DNA of 14,561 bases from contig JAKDKP010000007.1 in NCBI GenBank assembly GCA_030453285.1, positions 1 to 14,561 on the forward strand. The letters are read 5' to 3'. Every line of letters starts with the position of its first letter. The stretch's first letter is position 1. The DNA is from Propionibacteriales bacterium (GTDB lineage Bacteria > Actinomycetota > Actinomycetes > Propionibacteriales > Propionibacteriaceae). Below, in pieces: positions 1 to 9,030 of this stretch. The translations under genes and the position numbers were made by a program. The notes beneath the pieces are model-generated. The model searched no databases and was not told the DNA's origin. It saw only the letters and a program-made list of their open reading frames with translations.

Positions 1-300
1 CGGCAGCGTGCCAACGCCGAACCCGTCGACGTCGGAGGCGGCGAAGTGGGCACCGGGCAGGGCCAAGACAATCCGTCGCTCGTCGTCCGCGGCGGTCTGA
101 TCGGTGAGGGCATGCACCTCGGCGAAGGTCTGGGCGCAGAAAGTGGCGTCCTCCTCGTCCTCGGGGCCGAACTCGCCCCACGTCAGGAGCGCGTCGGTGA
201 TGCCGTACGCCGGCACCTCACCGGCCAGAACGCCGTCATCGCGCAGTCGGCGCAGGGCGGCCAGCGACATCGGTACGAAGACGGATCGGGACTGTGTCAC
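1..300 (-). CDS. DUF6912-like protein, 3' end cut by window edge
   Basis: Open reading frame starting at a GTG (298-300) and running off the left edge; 100 codons are visible. The protein begins MTQSRSVFVPMSLAALRRL and continues with an acidic stretch (EFGPEDEEDA) and an RRIVLALPG strand. This resembles the small actinobacterial proteins grouped as DUF6912 (start VFVP, an early LRRL helix, usually about 160 residues), a family of unknown function; the assignment is from memory of the family pattern. The GTG start is chosen because AAGGAG lies 4 bases upstream and because starting at the later ATG (codon 11) would remove the conserved VFVP. The start lies one base after the stop codon of the WS/DGAT homologue, and the Shine-Dalgarno sequence sits inside that gene's last codons, so the two are almost certainly translationally coupled. 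No function can be assigned. Confidence 0.75.
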   Translation of the reverse strand, partial: MTQSRSVFVPMSLAALRRLRDDGVLAGEVPAYGITDALLTWGEFGPEDEEDATFCAQTFAEVHALTDQTAADDERRIVLALPGAHFAASDVDGFGVGTLP

Positions 301-301
301 G

Positions 302-1747
302 TCACTCCTTGATGGTCGGGTCGGCGGTAGTCCTGCCCGGTTCGTCGACGAGCATGATCATCTCGTCCCGGGACTCGGTCAGGCACTGGGCCAGCAGGTC
401 AAGATCGGCGAGCTTGTCCCGGTCACCGTTCAGACCGACCGCCACCACCCCGTCGTAGGAGTTCACGCCGATCGCCAGGAGTTGCCCGTACAGCAGGGGC
501 AGCACCGGATAGCTGTGTTCGAGCACGGCCCCGGCGGCGTGCATCGGCTGCTGCGGCCCTGGCACGTTGGTGACCACCAGATCGTGTCGTCGGCGATTCG
601 CCTCCAGCGCCGCACGTGCGCCCAGGGCGTGCAGGGTGGCGGGAGCAAAGCCGGCCAGATCACGCAGCACGCGTGCCGCGACCGCGCGGCCGGTGTCCTT
701 GTGGGCCTGGGTGGCGATGGCGACCTGGTGCAGACGGGTGGCGTCGTTCGGTTCCCCGGTCGGCAGCGGCGCCAGGTGCGGCACCACCCGGCAGCCCACG
801 GAACTTGCCTGGTCGTCGGCGTCCTCGCTCACCCCCATCGGTGACAGCGCCATCACCGTCGGCAGGGCCAGTCCCCGGGTGTGCAGCCAACTGCGCAGCC
901 CGCCGGCCAGGATCGACAGCAGGACATCGTTGACGGTGTGCCCGAAATGTTCCCGGGCCCGGTCGAGATCGGCCAGGCTGATCTCGACGGTGGCGAACCG
1001 TCGGTGCTCCGACGCGTGCCCCAACAGCGGAGACGTGTGAGCCGGTGCGGTGCCGCGCAGGGCCGCATTGGCCAGCTCACCCAAGGCGCCGCCGACTCCC
1101 CCACCGGTGGCCTCCCCCATGGCGACCGCCGTCCCGAGCAGACCCGTCACGCCGCGACGGACGCCAGCCATCACCTCCCCCGGCTCCTGAGCCGCCCGGA
1201 CCAACGCAGCGGTCAGCAGATCAACGGGAGTGGGCCGCGGATCCGGTCGCCACGGCTCCCCGCCGGTGATCGGCGTCGCCGGATCGGCATCCAGCAGCAC
1301 CTGGGAGAGTTCGACATGGTCGACCCCGTCCACCAGGGCCAGATGGCTCTTGATCACCAGCGCGAACCGGTTCCCGCTCAGGCCCTGGACCAGATACAAC
1401 TCCCACAGTGGCCGCGAGCGGTCCATCCGTCGGGCACTGACCCGGCCGACGAATTCGCGGAGCTGCTCGTCGGTGCCGGGTCGGGGCAGGGCCGTGCGCC
1501 GGACGTGGAAGGAGAGGTCGAAGCTGTCGTCGTCGGCCCACACTGGGGCCGCAATCCCCCCGGGAACCGACCAGAGGCGTTGCCGGTAGCGCGGCACGAA
1601 CGACAACCGATCCCGTACGAGCACCTGCAGGTCCTCGAAGTCGAACAGGTCGTCACCAGCAAAGACGTGCACCATCGCCAGATGCTGCGGATTCCGTACG
1701 GTGTCCAGCGCGAGCACCGAGAGCTCACTGTCGGTGAGACGTTCCAC
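302..1747 (-). CDS. WS/DGAT-family acyltransferase homologue with altered active-site motif
   Basis: Predicted 481-residue member of the wax ester synthase/diacylglycerol acyltransferase family, which joins acyl-CoA to long-chain alcohols or diacylglycerol for storage lipid. The PLW motif is at residues 113-115, the ND motif (NDVLLS) starts at 273, and a late VTNVPGP segment is present, so the whole fold is covered. The HHxxxDG catalytic motif reads HLALVDG at 135-141: the second histidine, generally regarded as the catalytic base, is leucine (codon CTG). Activity is therefore doubtful, or the protein has another role. The GTG start at 1747 is chosen because GAGAGGGG lies 7 bases upstream and the protein then begins VERLTDSELS, as family members do; a GTG at 1795 gives 16 extra residues but has no ribosome binding site. 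It is followed after one base by the DUF6912-like gene. A homologue (tgs3, Rv3234c) lies near secA1 in Mycobacterium tuberculosis. Confidence 0.88.
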   Translation of the reverse strand: MERLTDSELSVLALDTVRNPQHLAMVHVFAGDDLFDFEDLQVLVRDRLSFVPRYRQRLWSVPGGIAAPVWADDDSFDLSFHVRRTALPRPGTDEQLREFVGRVSARRMDRSRPLWELYLVQGLSGNRFALVIKSHLALVDGVDHVELSQVLLDADPATPITGGEPWRPDPRPTPVDLLTAALVRAAQEPGEVMAGVRRGVTGLLGTAVAMGEATGGGVGGALGELANAALRGTAPAHTSPLLGHASEHRRFATVEISLADLDRAREHFGHTVNDVLLSILAGGLRSWLHTRGLALPTVMALSPMGVSEDADDQASSVGCRVVPHLAPLPTGEPNDATRLHQVAIATQAHKDTGRAVAARVLRDLAGFAPATLHALGARAALEANRRRHDLVVTNVPGPQQPMHAAGAVLEHSYPVLPLLYGQLLAIGVNSYDGVVAVGLNGDRDKLADLDLLAQCLTESRDEMIMLVDEPGRTTADPTIKE

Positions 1748-2044
1748 GCCTGAGCCCCTCTCGCCATCTGGGTCGGCACCATGTCCTGGTGTCACGTGAT
1801 GAACTGTGTCGTGTGATGTCGCCGGATCAGCAACCGCCCGGACCCGGCGGTCCCCAGCCTAACGGGAGGGACACCTCACCGCGGGCGCACACCACGAATC
1901 CCGAACGGGTACCAGCCATCACCAGTAGCCATGGGATCTGTGCGGGCTGGCGTTCGGTGGGTCCGGACGGCCGATCCACGAAGGTGATCATGCATCGGCG
2001 ATGGTGCGGTGCCCCCACCGCCCCCAGGAGCTCTGGACAACCAC
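1748..2044. other. Divergent intergenic region
   Basis: These 297 bases separate the minus-strand WS/DGAT gene from the plus-strand membrane protein gene and must hold promoters for both. On the minus strand TAGGCT (plus-strand 1856-1861) fits the actinobacterial -10 pattern TANNNT, but no good -35 is found at the right distance. TCACGTGA at 1792-1799 is a perfect 8-bp palindrome. No credible -10 was found on the plus strand. No small gene with a ribosome binding site was seen. Confidence 0.4.
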
Positions 2045-3367
2045 ATGTTCGATGATCTGCGTCCCGGCCTCGTGCCGATGCATGGCATCGCCTCGCGGCA
2101 GAATCTGCCACTGCCGTTCGAGTTCGTGGTGATCGGGGCAGCGCTGGCGTTGCTCATCTCCTTCATCTTGCTCTTCGTGGCGTGGCGCAGGCCGCGGTTC
2201 ACCCAGCGCAGCGGCCTGGAGCTCGGCACCATGCCGCGCAGCATCGTCTGGATCGCCCGCCTCGGAGTCCTGGCGTTGTTCGGTCTGCTCGCCGCCGCTC
2301 TCGTCGCCGGCGAGGATCGCATCACCAATCCGGTGTTCGGCTGGGTGTACGCGATCATGTGGGTGGGTGTGGTCCCGCTGTCGCTCGTCCTCGGGCCCAT
2401 CTGGAAGGCCCTCAACCCGATCCGTACGGTCCATCTCGGGTTGTGTGCCCTGCTCCGCATCGACCCCGCGCAAGGACTGGTCACCCTGCCGAGAGGGGTC
2501 GGCGCGTGGCCGGCGTGCCTCGGTCTGCTGGTGTTCTCGTTCATGGAGCTGGTGCAACCCAACAACACCACCCTTGAGGTGCTCCGCTTCTATGCCGCCA
2601 TCTGGTTCGCGACATTGATGGTCGGCGCGATCATTTTCGGCTCCCGATGGATCGCTGCCGCCGACCCCTTCGACGTGTACGGGACGTTCATCGCCGCCGG
2701 GTCCCCGGTCCAGGTCGGCGGTGACCAGGTGATCACCGTGATGAATCCGCTCCGCGCCCTGGCCACGTGGAAACCGCCACCAGGGTCGGTCCTGGTGGCT
2801 GCCGCCCTGTTGGGGTCGACCGCCTTCGACAGCTTCTCCAACACCACCTTCTGGATCTCCAACGCCACCACCGCCGACCCGTACGAGCCGCTCGGCACAC
2901 TGGGCCTGCTCGGCTTCGTCTCGGTGGTGGGGATCACTTTCTGTGCCGCCTCGATGGCGATGAATCCGTGGACACGCAAGGGGGCCGAGCTCCCGCAGCT
3001 ACCTCGGCTGATGTCGGGAACCGTCGCACCGATCATCGTCGGGTACGCGATGGCGCACTACCTCAGCCTGTTGGTGGTCGAAGGGCAGCGGACCTTCAAC
3101 AGCCTGTCCGACCCACTGGGCCGGGGGTGGAACCTGTTCGGCACCGCCGAGGGGGGTGTGAACACCTTCCTCTTCGACTTCCCGACCGTGAGTGCGGTCA
3201 TTCAACTCGTCGCCATCGTCGGCGGGCACGTGATCGGGATCATCTCGGCCCACGAACGGTCCCTGGCGGTGCTGCGGTCCGACGCTGCGGTCGTCGGACA
3301 GATCCCGATGCTCGCAGTGATGGTGTTCTACACCTGCTCGGGACTGCTGCTGCTCTTCTCTCCCTGA
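2045..3367 (+). CDS. Conserved polytopic membrane protein of unknown function (often labelled fenitrothion hydrolase)
   Basis: Predicted 440-residue integral membrane protein with roughly ten hydrophobic segments, including residues about 26-47, 67-88, 98-118, 155-171, 182-200, 248-262, 284-303, 326-346, 382-401 and 419-438. It resembles an actinobacterial family that databases sometimes name fenitrothion hydrolase, a label that probably says little about its native role. Family-like motifs are HGIASRQNLPLP (from residue 13), STAFDSFSNTTFW (258-270), AHYLSLLVVEGQ (from 337), DPLGRGWNLFG (356-366) and GGHVIGIISAHERS (393-406); the histidines at 13, 338, 395 and 403 could be ligands, which is inference. 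Family members usually carry a secretion signal before the HGI motif, but here only about 12 polar residues precede it and an in-frame stop at 1985 rules out a longer N-terminus. The ATG at 2045 is preceded by AGGAG at 14 bases, a long spacing; a GTG at 2009 and an ATG at 2078 are alternatives. It is the only plus-strand gene. Confidence 0.78.
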   Translation: MFDDLRPGLVPMHGIASRQNLPLPFEFVVIGAALALLISFILLFVAWRRPRFTQRSGLELGTMPRSIVWIARLGVLALFGLLAAALVAGEDRITNPVFGWVYAIMWVGVVPLSLVLGPIWKALNPIRTVHLGLCALLRIDPAQGLVTLPRGVGAWPACLGLLVFSFMELVQPNNTTLEVLRFYAAIWFATLMVGAIIFGSRWIAAADPFDVYGTFIAAGSPVQVGGDQVITVMNPLRALATWKPPPGSVLVAAALLGSTAFDSFSNTTFWISNATTADPYEPLGTLGLLGFVSVVGITFCAASMAMNPWTRKGAELPQLPRLMSGTVAPIIVGYAMAHYLSLLVVEGQRTFNSLSDPLGRGWNLFGTAEGGVNTFLFDFPTVSAVIQLVAIVGGHVIGIISAHERSLAVLRSDAAVVGQIPMLAVMVFYTCSGLLLLFSP

Positions 3368-3445
3368 CCTCGTGATCGCTGCCGGTGGTTGCTCGCGGCC
3401 CGCGCCCGTGATCGCGGCACTGCTGCGGTCTGGGCGTCGATCCCG

Positions 3446-4054
3446 TCACGCCGCCGAGGAGCCCTGCAGATCTTGGACCCGCATCTGCCAGGCAGTGCAC
3501 ACCCATCGCTCCTCGGTGTGTGTCAACCGGAACGCCGCGGCCACCGAACGCCCGCCGACCCGGATGTGCGCCGACGCCTCAATCGCCCGGCCGCCGCTGC
3601 GCTGACCACGAACCGACACCAGCTCAAGATGGGCATCGGCGCTGATCGACCGCTTGATGTTCAGCCGTACGGGCATCGTCAACACGACGTCGAGCTGGCG
3701 GGCAGGCCGACGAGCCGACAGCACCTCCAACACGGTCAGGGCGAATCCTTCGAGCCAGTCATCCAGGTCGGCAACCACCCCGAGCTCCCCCAGCACCGGC
3801 GAGAACAGTTCCGGCTGGCCCACATGCATTCGCCAGGACGCGGGCGTCGCGCCCACCGGCCAGGCAGACGATCCACCGACCACCGAAGCGGGCGGCCAGA
3901 CCACTCGCGTCGGCGCCATCTCCGGAGGAATCTCGGTGGCTGGCGGTCCGACCATCTCAACCTCATGGGCAGTCTCGGCGGGCCGGGGATCGGCCGGCCG
4001 GACCTCAACCTCGTCGACGGTTCGCCACTTCGGTGCGGCTTCGATGATGGACAT
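3446..4054 (-). CDS. Rv3235 family (DUF6459-like) protein
   Basis: Predicted 202-residue soluble protein. The first 75 or so residues are proline- and acid-rich and probably disordered. The core (about 85-195) contains ALTVLEVLSARRPARQLD (105-122), a strand pair around ASAHIRVGGRSVAAAFRL (160-177) and ERWVCTAWQM (182-191). This matches my recollection of the Rv3235 family, usually encoded near secA in actinobacteria; its function is unknown. No signal peptide or membrane segment is seen. The ATG start has an excellent Shine-Dalgarno sequence (AAGGAGG, 8 bases upstream). It lies downstream of secA on the same strand, but a strong hairpin terminator and about 230 bases separate them, so it is probably transcribed on its own. 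It converges with the membrane protein gene, whose stop is 78 bases away. Confidence 0.78.
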   Translation of the reverse strand: MSIIEAAPKWRTVDEVEVRPADPRPAETAHEVEMVGPPATEIPPEMAPTRVVWPPASVVGGSSAWPVGATPASWRMHVGQPELFSPVLGELGVVADLDDWLEGFALTVLEVLSARRPARQLDVVLTMPVRLNIKRSISADAHLELVSVRGQRSGGRAIEASAHIRVGGRSVAAAFRLTHTEERWVCTAWQMRVQDLQGSSAA

Positions 4055-4287
4055 GATGCGGGCCTCCTTGGTGTGACCAGATCCACAGCATCACCCACGG
4101 GGCCGACAGTCGGACGATTCTGTGCACCGGTTGTGGACACCGGCCGCACAACGCCCGAGTCCGGACAACACCGGGCGGCCAGGAGTGCATCGTGTCGAGA
4201 AACCCGCCCGGTCGGAGCGTCAGGTCGCTCCTCCACGCCGGAGGCCGGCACCGTTCCGCAGGTGGATCCGGTCCTCCCCGAACGACA

Positions 4288-4321
4288 GCACCGCCTCGGA
4301 CCCAGCGGTCCGAGGCGGTGC
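4288..4321 (-). terminator. Hairpin terminator of secA
   Basis: Perfect 15-bp inverted repeat (arms 4288-4302 and 4307-4321) closed by a 4-base loop, beginning 20 bases after the secA stop. On the minus strand it is followed by TGTCGTT, only weakly U-rich, as is common for actinobacterial terminators. It is the strongest hairpin I found in the window. Confidence 0.85.
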
Positions 4322-4340
4322 GCAGTGGTGCCGCCGACAG

Positions 4341-7259
4341 TCAATTCTTGCCGTGGCACACCTTGTACTTGCGACCTGAGCCGCAGGGACAAGGGGCGTT
4401 TCTGGGGGTCTTGGCCCAGTCATCGTCGCTCTCGGTGGTGGTGCTGCCAGAGGTGGACGCATTGCCATCCTCGTCGGGTGCGGAGTAGCTCAAGGGGCGA
4501 GCGGCTGTCTTCCGCGGCGCGGGCGCCCTCTGCGCGGCCGCCTTCTTGGTTGCCGGCTGGTTGGTGGCCGTGGCCCCGGGGGCCGCCGTCGTGGCGGCCG
4601 ACCCCGAAGCACCCGCACCCGCGCCGGTCTCGGTCTCGGCTTCGGTTTCGGTTTCGGCGGTGTCGTCGACGTCACCAGAGACGTGGACATCCACCCCGTC
4701 CTCATCGAGGTCGGGGCCGGAGGTGATCACTACAGGCTTGCCACCCTCGGTCACCACGCCGACCTCGGGCTCCTGGGACTGGACATCGAGGTTGAACAGG
4801 AAACCGACGACCTCCTCCATGAACGAGGCCATCATCGAGTTGAACATGATGCCGCCCTCGCGCTGGTACTCCACCAGCGGATCGCGCTGCGCCATCGCCC
4901 GCAGGCCGATGCCTTCGCGCAGATAGTCCATCTCGTACAGGTGCTCCCGCCACTTGCGGTCCAGCACCGACAGCATCACCTGTCGTTCGACCTCACGCAT
5001 GGTTTCTTCACCGACGGACTTCTCGCGTTCGTCGTAGGCATGCTGGGCGTCGGCCAGGAAGACGTCGATCAACTCCTGCTGCTCGAGCTCCTCCTGCTTC
5101 TTCTCGTAGTCGGCAAGATCAAGTCCGACCGGGTACAGGTTCTTCATATTGGTCCACAGTTGGGGCAGGTCCCATTCCTCGGGGAAGCCCTCGGTGGCGG
5201 TCACGACGTACTGCTCGACGACCTTGGCCACGGTGCCGCGCAACTGCTCCTCGACGTCGGCACCCTCGAGCACCTGACGACGATCACCGTAGATCGCGTG
5301 CCGTTGCCGGTTCATCACGTCGTCGTACTTGAGCACGTTCTTGCGCTGTTCGAAGTTCTGCGACTCCATCTGGCCCTGGGCGCTGGCGATCGACCGTCCG
5401 ACGGTTCGGTTCTCGATCGGCACGTCGTCGGGCACGTTCATCCGTTGCATCACCCACTCGACGGCGTCGGCGTTGAAGACCCGCATCATCTTGTCCTCCA
5501 GGGACAGGTAGAACCGACTCTCCCCCGGGTCGCCCTGGCGTCCGGAGCGTCCGCGCAACTGGTTGTCGATGCGGCGCGACTCGTGCCGCTCGGAGCCCAC
5601 CACGTACAGGCCGCCGGCCTCGACGACCTCCTCGTGCTCGGCCTGCACCTGGTCCTCGAACTTCGTCAGCAAGGCGTCCCAGCGCTTCTCGTACTCCTCG
5701 GCGTTCTCGATCGGGTCGATGCCCTCCTTGCGGAGCTTCGCCTCGGCCATGAACTCGGGGTTGCCGCCGAGGATGATGTCGGTGCCGCGACCGGCCATGT
5801 TGGTGGCCACCGTGACCGACTTCTTGCGACCGGCCTCGGCAATGATCGCGGCTTCCCGCTCATGCTGCTTGGCATTCAGCACCTCGTGCTTGATGCCGGC
5901 CTTCTTCAGCATCGTCGACAACACCTCGGACTTGGCCACTGAGGCGGTACCGATCAGCACGGGCTGACCATCGGCGAATCTGGCCTCGATGTCCTCGATG
6001 ATGGCCTCGAACTTTGCCTGCTCGGTGCGGAAGATCAGATCCTTGGCGTCCTCGCGAATCATCGGCATGTTGGTCGGGATCGGCACCACACCCAGGCCGT
6101 AGATCTTCTGGAACTCGCTGGCCTCGGTCATCGCCGTGCCCGTCATGCCGGACAGCTTGTCGTACATCCGGAAGAAGTTCTGCAGGGTGATCGTGGCAAG
6201 GGTCTGGTACTCCTCGCGGATCTCCACCTTCTCCTTGGCCTCGATCGCCTGGTGCAGGCCCTCGTTGTAGCGGCGACCAGAGAGTGAACGGCCGGTGTGC
6301 TCGTCGACGATCAAGATCTCGCCGTCGATCTCCACGTAGTCCCGGTCCTTGAGGAACAGTTCCTTGGCCTTCAACGCGTTCTGCAGGTACGAGATGAGCG
6401 GCGTGTTGACCGACTCGTACAGGTTGTCGATGCCGAGCCGATCCTCCAGGACCTCGATGCCGTCCTCGTTGATCGAGACGGTGCGCTTCTTCTCATCGAC
6501 CTCGTAGTGCCGATCACGGGTCAGCCGGGTGACCAATTTGGCGAACTCGGGGTACCACTTGTTGTTGTCCTCGGCCGGGCCGGAGATGATCAACGGCGTA
6601 CGGGCCTCGTCGATCAGGATGGAGTCGACCTCGTCGACGATGGCGAAATGATGCCCGCGCTGCACCAGGTCGTCCACCGACAGCGCCATGTTGTCGCGCA
6701 GGTAGTCGAAGCCGAATTCGTTGTTGGTGCCGTAGGTGACATCGGCGGCGTAGGCCGTGCGACGCTCGGCCGGAGTCATGCTGGCCAGAATGGCGCCCAC
6801 CTCGAGCCCGAGGAAGTGGTGCACCCGTCCCATCTGCTCGGACTGGAACTCGGCCAGGTAGTCGTTGACGGTGACCACGTGCACGCCCTTGCCGCCCAGC
6901 GCGTTCAAATACGACGGCAGCAGGGCCACCTGGGTCTTGCCCTCACCGGTCTTCATCTCGGCGATGTTGCCCAGATGCAGAGCAGCACCACCCATGATCT
7001 GTACGTCGTAGTGGCGTTTGCCCAGCACGCGCCGGGTCGCCTCTCGTACGGTGGCAAACGCCTCCGGCAGCAGGCTGTCCAGCGATTCGCCCTTGTCGAG
7101 ACGCTCTCGCAGATCGGCGGTCTGGCCGCGCAGTTCGTCGTCACTCATCGCCGATTCGGCGTAGTCGTCCTCGATGAGATTGACCTGTTGGGAGATGGAC
7201 TTCAGCCGACGGAGGATTTTGCCCTCACCCATACGCAGCAACTTGTCGAACACGGCCAC
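4341..7259 (-). CDS. secA: Preprotein translocase ATPase SecA
   Basis: Predicted 972-residue motor that drives unfolded preproteins through SecYEG using ATP, working at the inner face of the membrane. Motifs in order: Walker A MKTGEGKT (102-109), Walker B DEVD (209-212) followed by DEAR (217-220), GMTGTA (371-376), AGRGTDI (489-495) and [13 protein letters not shown] (567-579). The C-terminus carries the zinc-binding SEC-C motif with Cys957, Cys959, Cys968 and His969. Between the helical core and this motif lies a linker of about 100 residues that is first acidic and Glu/Thr-rich, then Ala/Lys/Pro-rich. The GTG at 7259 is chosen because the product then begins (M)[18 protein letters not shown], the usual SecA start; AGGGAG lies 12 bases upstream. 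An ATG at 7289 would add 10 residues but has no clear ribosome binding site. As the housekeeping-type SecA it corresponds to SecA1 of mycobacteria. Confidence 0.98.
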   Translation of the reverse strand: MAVFDKLLRMGEGKILRRLKSISQQVNLIEDDYAESAMSDDELRGQTADLRERLDKGESLDSLLPEAFATVREATRRVLGKRHYDVQIMGGAALHLGNIAEMKTGEGKTQVALLPSYLNALGGKGVHVVTVNDYLAEFQSEQMGRVHHFLGLEVGAILASMTPAERRTAYAADVTYGTNNEFGFDYLRDNMALSVDDLVQRGHHFAIVDEVDSILIDEARTPLIISGPAEDNNKWYPEFAKLVTRLTRDRHYEVDEKKRTVSINEDGIEVLEDRLGIDNLYESVNTPLISYLQNALKAKELFLKDRDYVEIDGEILIVDEHTGRSLSGRRYNEGLHQAIEAKEKVEIREEYQTLATITLQNFFRMYDKLSGMTGTAMTEASEFQKIYGLGVVPIPTNMPMIREDAKDLIFRTEQAKFEAIIEDIEARFADGQPVLIGTASVAKSEVLSTMLKKAGIKHEVLNAKQHEREAAIIAEAGRKKSVTVATNMAGRGTDIILGGNPEFMAEAKLRKEGIDPIENAEEYEKRWDALLTKFEDQVQAEHEEVVEAGGLYVVGSERHESRRIDNQLRGRSGRQGDPGESRFYLSLEDKMMRVFNADAVEWVMQRMNVPDDVPIENRTVGRSIASAQGQMESQNFEQRKNVLKYDDVMNRQRHAIYGDRRQVLEGADVEEQLRGTVAKVVEQYVVTATEGFPEEWDLPQLWTNMKNLYPVGLDLADYEKKQEELEQQELIDVFLADAQHAYDEREKSVGEETMREVERQVMLSVLDRKWREHLYEMDYLREGIGLRAMAQRDPLVEYQREGGIMFNSMMASFMEEVVGFLFNLDVQSQEPEVGVVTEGGKPVVITSGPDLDEDGVDVHVSGDVDDTAETETEAETETGAGAGASGSAATTAAPGATATNQPATKKAAAQRAPAPRKTAARPLSYSAPDEDGNASTSGSTTTESDDDWAKTPRNAPCPCGSGRKYKVCHGKN

Positions 7260-7342
7260 TTCGACCAACCGCTCCCTCACGATAGACATCTCTGGACACG
7301 CCGATGCGCGTCGCAGCCTCCGGCTCTCGACCGGCCCGGACC

Positions 7343-7370
7343 ATCCTAGGGCCTGAACGGCCACAGACCA
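7343..7370 (-). promoter_or_regulatory. Probable secA promoter
   Basis: TAGGAT on the minus strand (7343-7348) is a good actinobacterial -10 hexamer. A weak -35, TGGTCT (7365-7370), lies 16 bases upstream and matches TTGACA at three positions. Transcription would start near 7336, giving a leader of about 77 bases before the chosen GTG of secA and ruling out the longest in-frame starts. Confidence 0.5.
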
Positions 7371-7375
7371 GCCGA

Positions 7376-7407
7376 TGGGTTGGCCGCGCGCGAGGCGGGC
7401 CATCCCA
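7376..7407 (-). terminator. Possible terminator of the symporter operon
   Basis: Inverted repeat with arms 7376-7385 and 7398-7407 (10 positions, one mismatch) and a 12-base loop, starting 10 bases after the symporter stop. On the minus strand it is followed by a mildly T-rich stretch without a clear U-run. It sits directly upstream of the presumed secA promoter. Confidence 0.4.
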
Positions 7408-7416
7408 CGAATCGCC

Positions 7417-9030
7417 TCAGTGGGCTCCGGAACCGGTCAGCGAACGGACCTCGAGTTCGTCGTACCCGTCCCGGGTCTGGGCATCCCGCCCGATCAGGGT
7501 GCCGATCACCCCACACAGGAAGCCGATCGGGATGGACACGATGCCGGGGTTGTTCAACGGGAACCAGGCGAAGTTGACGCCCGGCACCAACGAACTCGGC
7601 TGCCCCGACACCACGGGTGAGAAGATCACCAGGCCCACTGCGGCGATCAGGCCACCGTAGATGGACCAGGTCGCACCGGCTGTGTTGAACCGGCGCCAGA
7701 ACAGGTTGAACAGGAGCGCCGGCAGGTTGGCCGACGCGGCCACGGCAAAGGCCAGGGCCACCAGGAAGGCGATGTTGAGCCGTTGCGCCGGGATCGACAG
7801 GGCGATGGCGACCACCCCGATGCCGAAGGCGGCCAATCGGGCGACACGCATCTCCTGCTTCTCGGTCGCCTGCCCCTTCTTGATCACCGAGGCGTACAGG
7901 TCGTGGGCCACCGAGGACGCCGAGGTGAGTGTCAGACCGGCCACCACCGCCAGGATGGTGGCGAAGGCGACGGCTGAGATCAACGCCAACAGGATCGACC
8001 CTCCCAAGGTGCCAGCGCCGCCACCGACGGCCTCGGCCAACAGCGGGGAGGCGACGTTGCCCTTGGAGATCGCCACCGGTGATCCCGGGCTGGTGTTCAA
8101 CATTGCGGCGGCACCGAAGCCCAGCACCAAGGTCATCAGGTAGAAGGCACCGATCAGGCCGATCGCCCACAACACCGACGTACGGGCCGCCTTCGCGGTC
8201 GGCGTGGTGTAGAAGCGGATCAGGATGTGCGGCAGGCCGGCGGTGCCGAGCACCAGGGCCAGCCCGAGGGACAGGAAGTCGATCTTGCCGATCAAGTCCT
8301 TGCCGTACAACTGGCCGGGTTGCAGGAACGCTTCACCCTTGCCGCTGTTCTCGGCCGCGGCACCCAGCAGATCGGAGATGTTGAAGCCGAACTGCACGAG
8401 CACCAGCACCGTCACCAGGGTGGTGCCGACCATCAGCAGGACGGCCTTGACGATCTGCACCCAGGTGGTGCCCTTCATCCCGCCCATCGTCACGTAGACG
8501 ATCATCAGGGCGCCGACACCGACGATGACCAGGTTCATCAGCAGCGGATCGTTCACCCCGAGCAGCAGTCCGACCAGGGAGCCGGCACCCACCATCTGGG
8601 CCAGCAGATAGAAGATCGACACCACGATGGTGGAGGTGGCGGCCGCGCTGCGCACCGGTGTCTGGCGCATCCGGAAGGCGAGCTGATCGGCCATCGTGTA
8701 TTTGCCGGAGTTGCGCAGCAGTTCGGCCACCAGCAGCAGCGCGACCAGCCAGGCGACCAGGAAGCCGATCGAATACAGGAAGCCGTCGTACCCGCTGAGC
8801 GCGATCGCCCCGGAGATGCCGAGGAAGGAGGCGGCCGACATGTAGTCGCCGCCGATCGCCAACCCGTTCTGGAAGCCGGAGAAGGAACGCCCGCCGGCGT
8901 AGTAGTCGGCCGCGCTCTTGGTGTTGCGTGAGGCCCAGAAGGTGATGCCGAGGGTGAGCAGAACCACGAACAGGAACAGCGAGATCGTCAGGCCGTTGGA
9001 GGCCATCGGGACCAACATGGGTGCGCTCAT
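7417..9030 (-). CDS. actP: Cation/acetate symporter, sodium:solute symporter family
   Basis: Predicted 537-residue membrane transporter of the sodium:solute symporter family, with about 13 hydrophobic segments spread along its length. The region [16 protein letters not shown] (57-72) followed by [16 protein letters not shown] (80-95) is typical of the ActP (YjcG) branch, which takes up acetate and other short monocarboxylates with a cation. Length agrees with ActP proteins (about 550). The ATG at 9030 overlaps the stop of the DUF485 gene as ATGA and has GGGAGGG 4 bases upstream, so translation of the two is coupled. The DUF485-actP pair is the common bacterial arrangement, often with acetyl-CoA synthetase, which is not in this window. 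Substrate is inferred from family and partner only. Confidence 0.93.
   Translation of the reverse strand: MSAPMLVPMASNGLTISLFLFVVLLTLGITFWASRNTKSAADYYAGGRSFSGFQNGLAIGGDYMSAASFLGISGAIALSGYDGFLYSIGFLVAWLVALLLVAELLRNSGKYTMADQLAFRMRQTPVRSAAATSTIVVSIFYLLAQMVGAGSLVGLLLGVNDPLLMNLVIVGVGALMIVYVTMGGMKGTTWVQIVKAVLLMVGTTLVTVLVLVQFGFNISDLLGAAAENSGKGEAFLQPGQLYGKDLIGKIDFLSLGLALVLGTAGLPHILIRFYTTPTAKAARTSVLWAIGLIGAFYLMTLVLGFGAAAMLNTSPGSPVAISKGNVASPLLAEAVGGGAGTLGGSILLALISAVAFATILAVVAGLTLTSASSVAHDLYASVIKKGQATEKQEMRVARLAAFGIGVVAIALSIPAQRLNIAFLVALAFAVAASANLPALLFNLFWRRFNTAGATWSIYGGLIAAVGLVIFSPVVSGQPSSLVPGVNFAWFPLNNPGIVSIPIGFLCGVIGTLIGRDAQTRDGYDELEVRSLTGSGAH

Noticed and set aside
4131..4139. DnaA-box-like TGTGGACA next to the Rv3235-like gene, with similar TGTGGA words near 12655 and 12694
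   Set aside because: Matches are single and imperfect, not clustered, and the locus has none of the origin genes; most likely chance.
3389..4726. Plus-strand 445-codon open frame between the membrane protein gene and secA
   Set aside because: It spans the Rv3235-like gene, the secA terminator hairpin and the 3' end of secA in antisense, with an Arg-rich sequence lacking any domain.
4683..7349. Long plus-strand open frames (419 and 350 codons) opposite secA
   Set aside because: They mirror the SecA codons, show Leu/Val/His-Gln-rich low-information sequence and have no ribosome binding sites; they are antisense shadows.
7260..7403. Longer SecA N-terminus (up to 48 more residues)
   Set aside because: The extension contains the presumed secA promoter and the actP terminator hairpin and does not look like SecA; family members start at (M)AVFDKLL.
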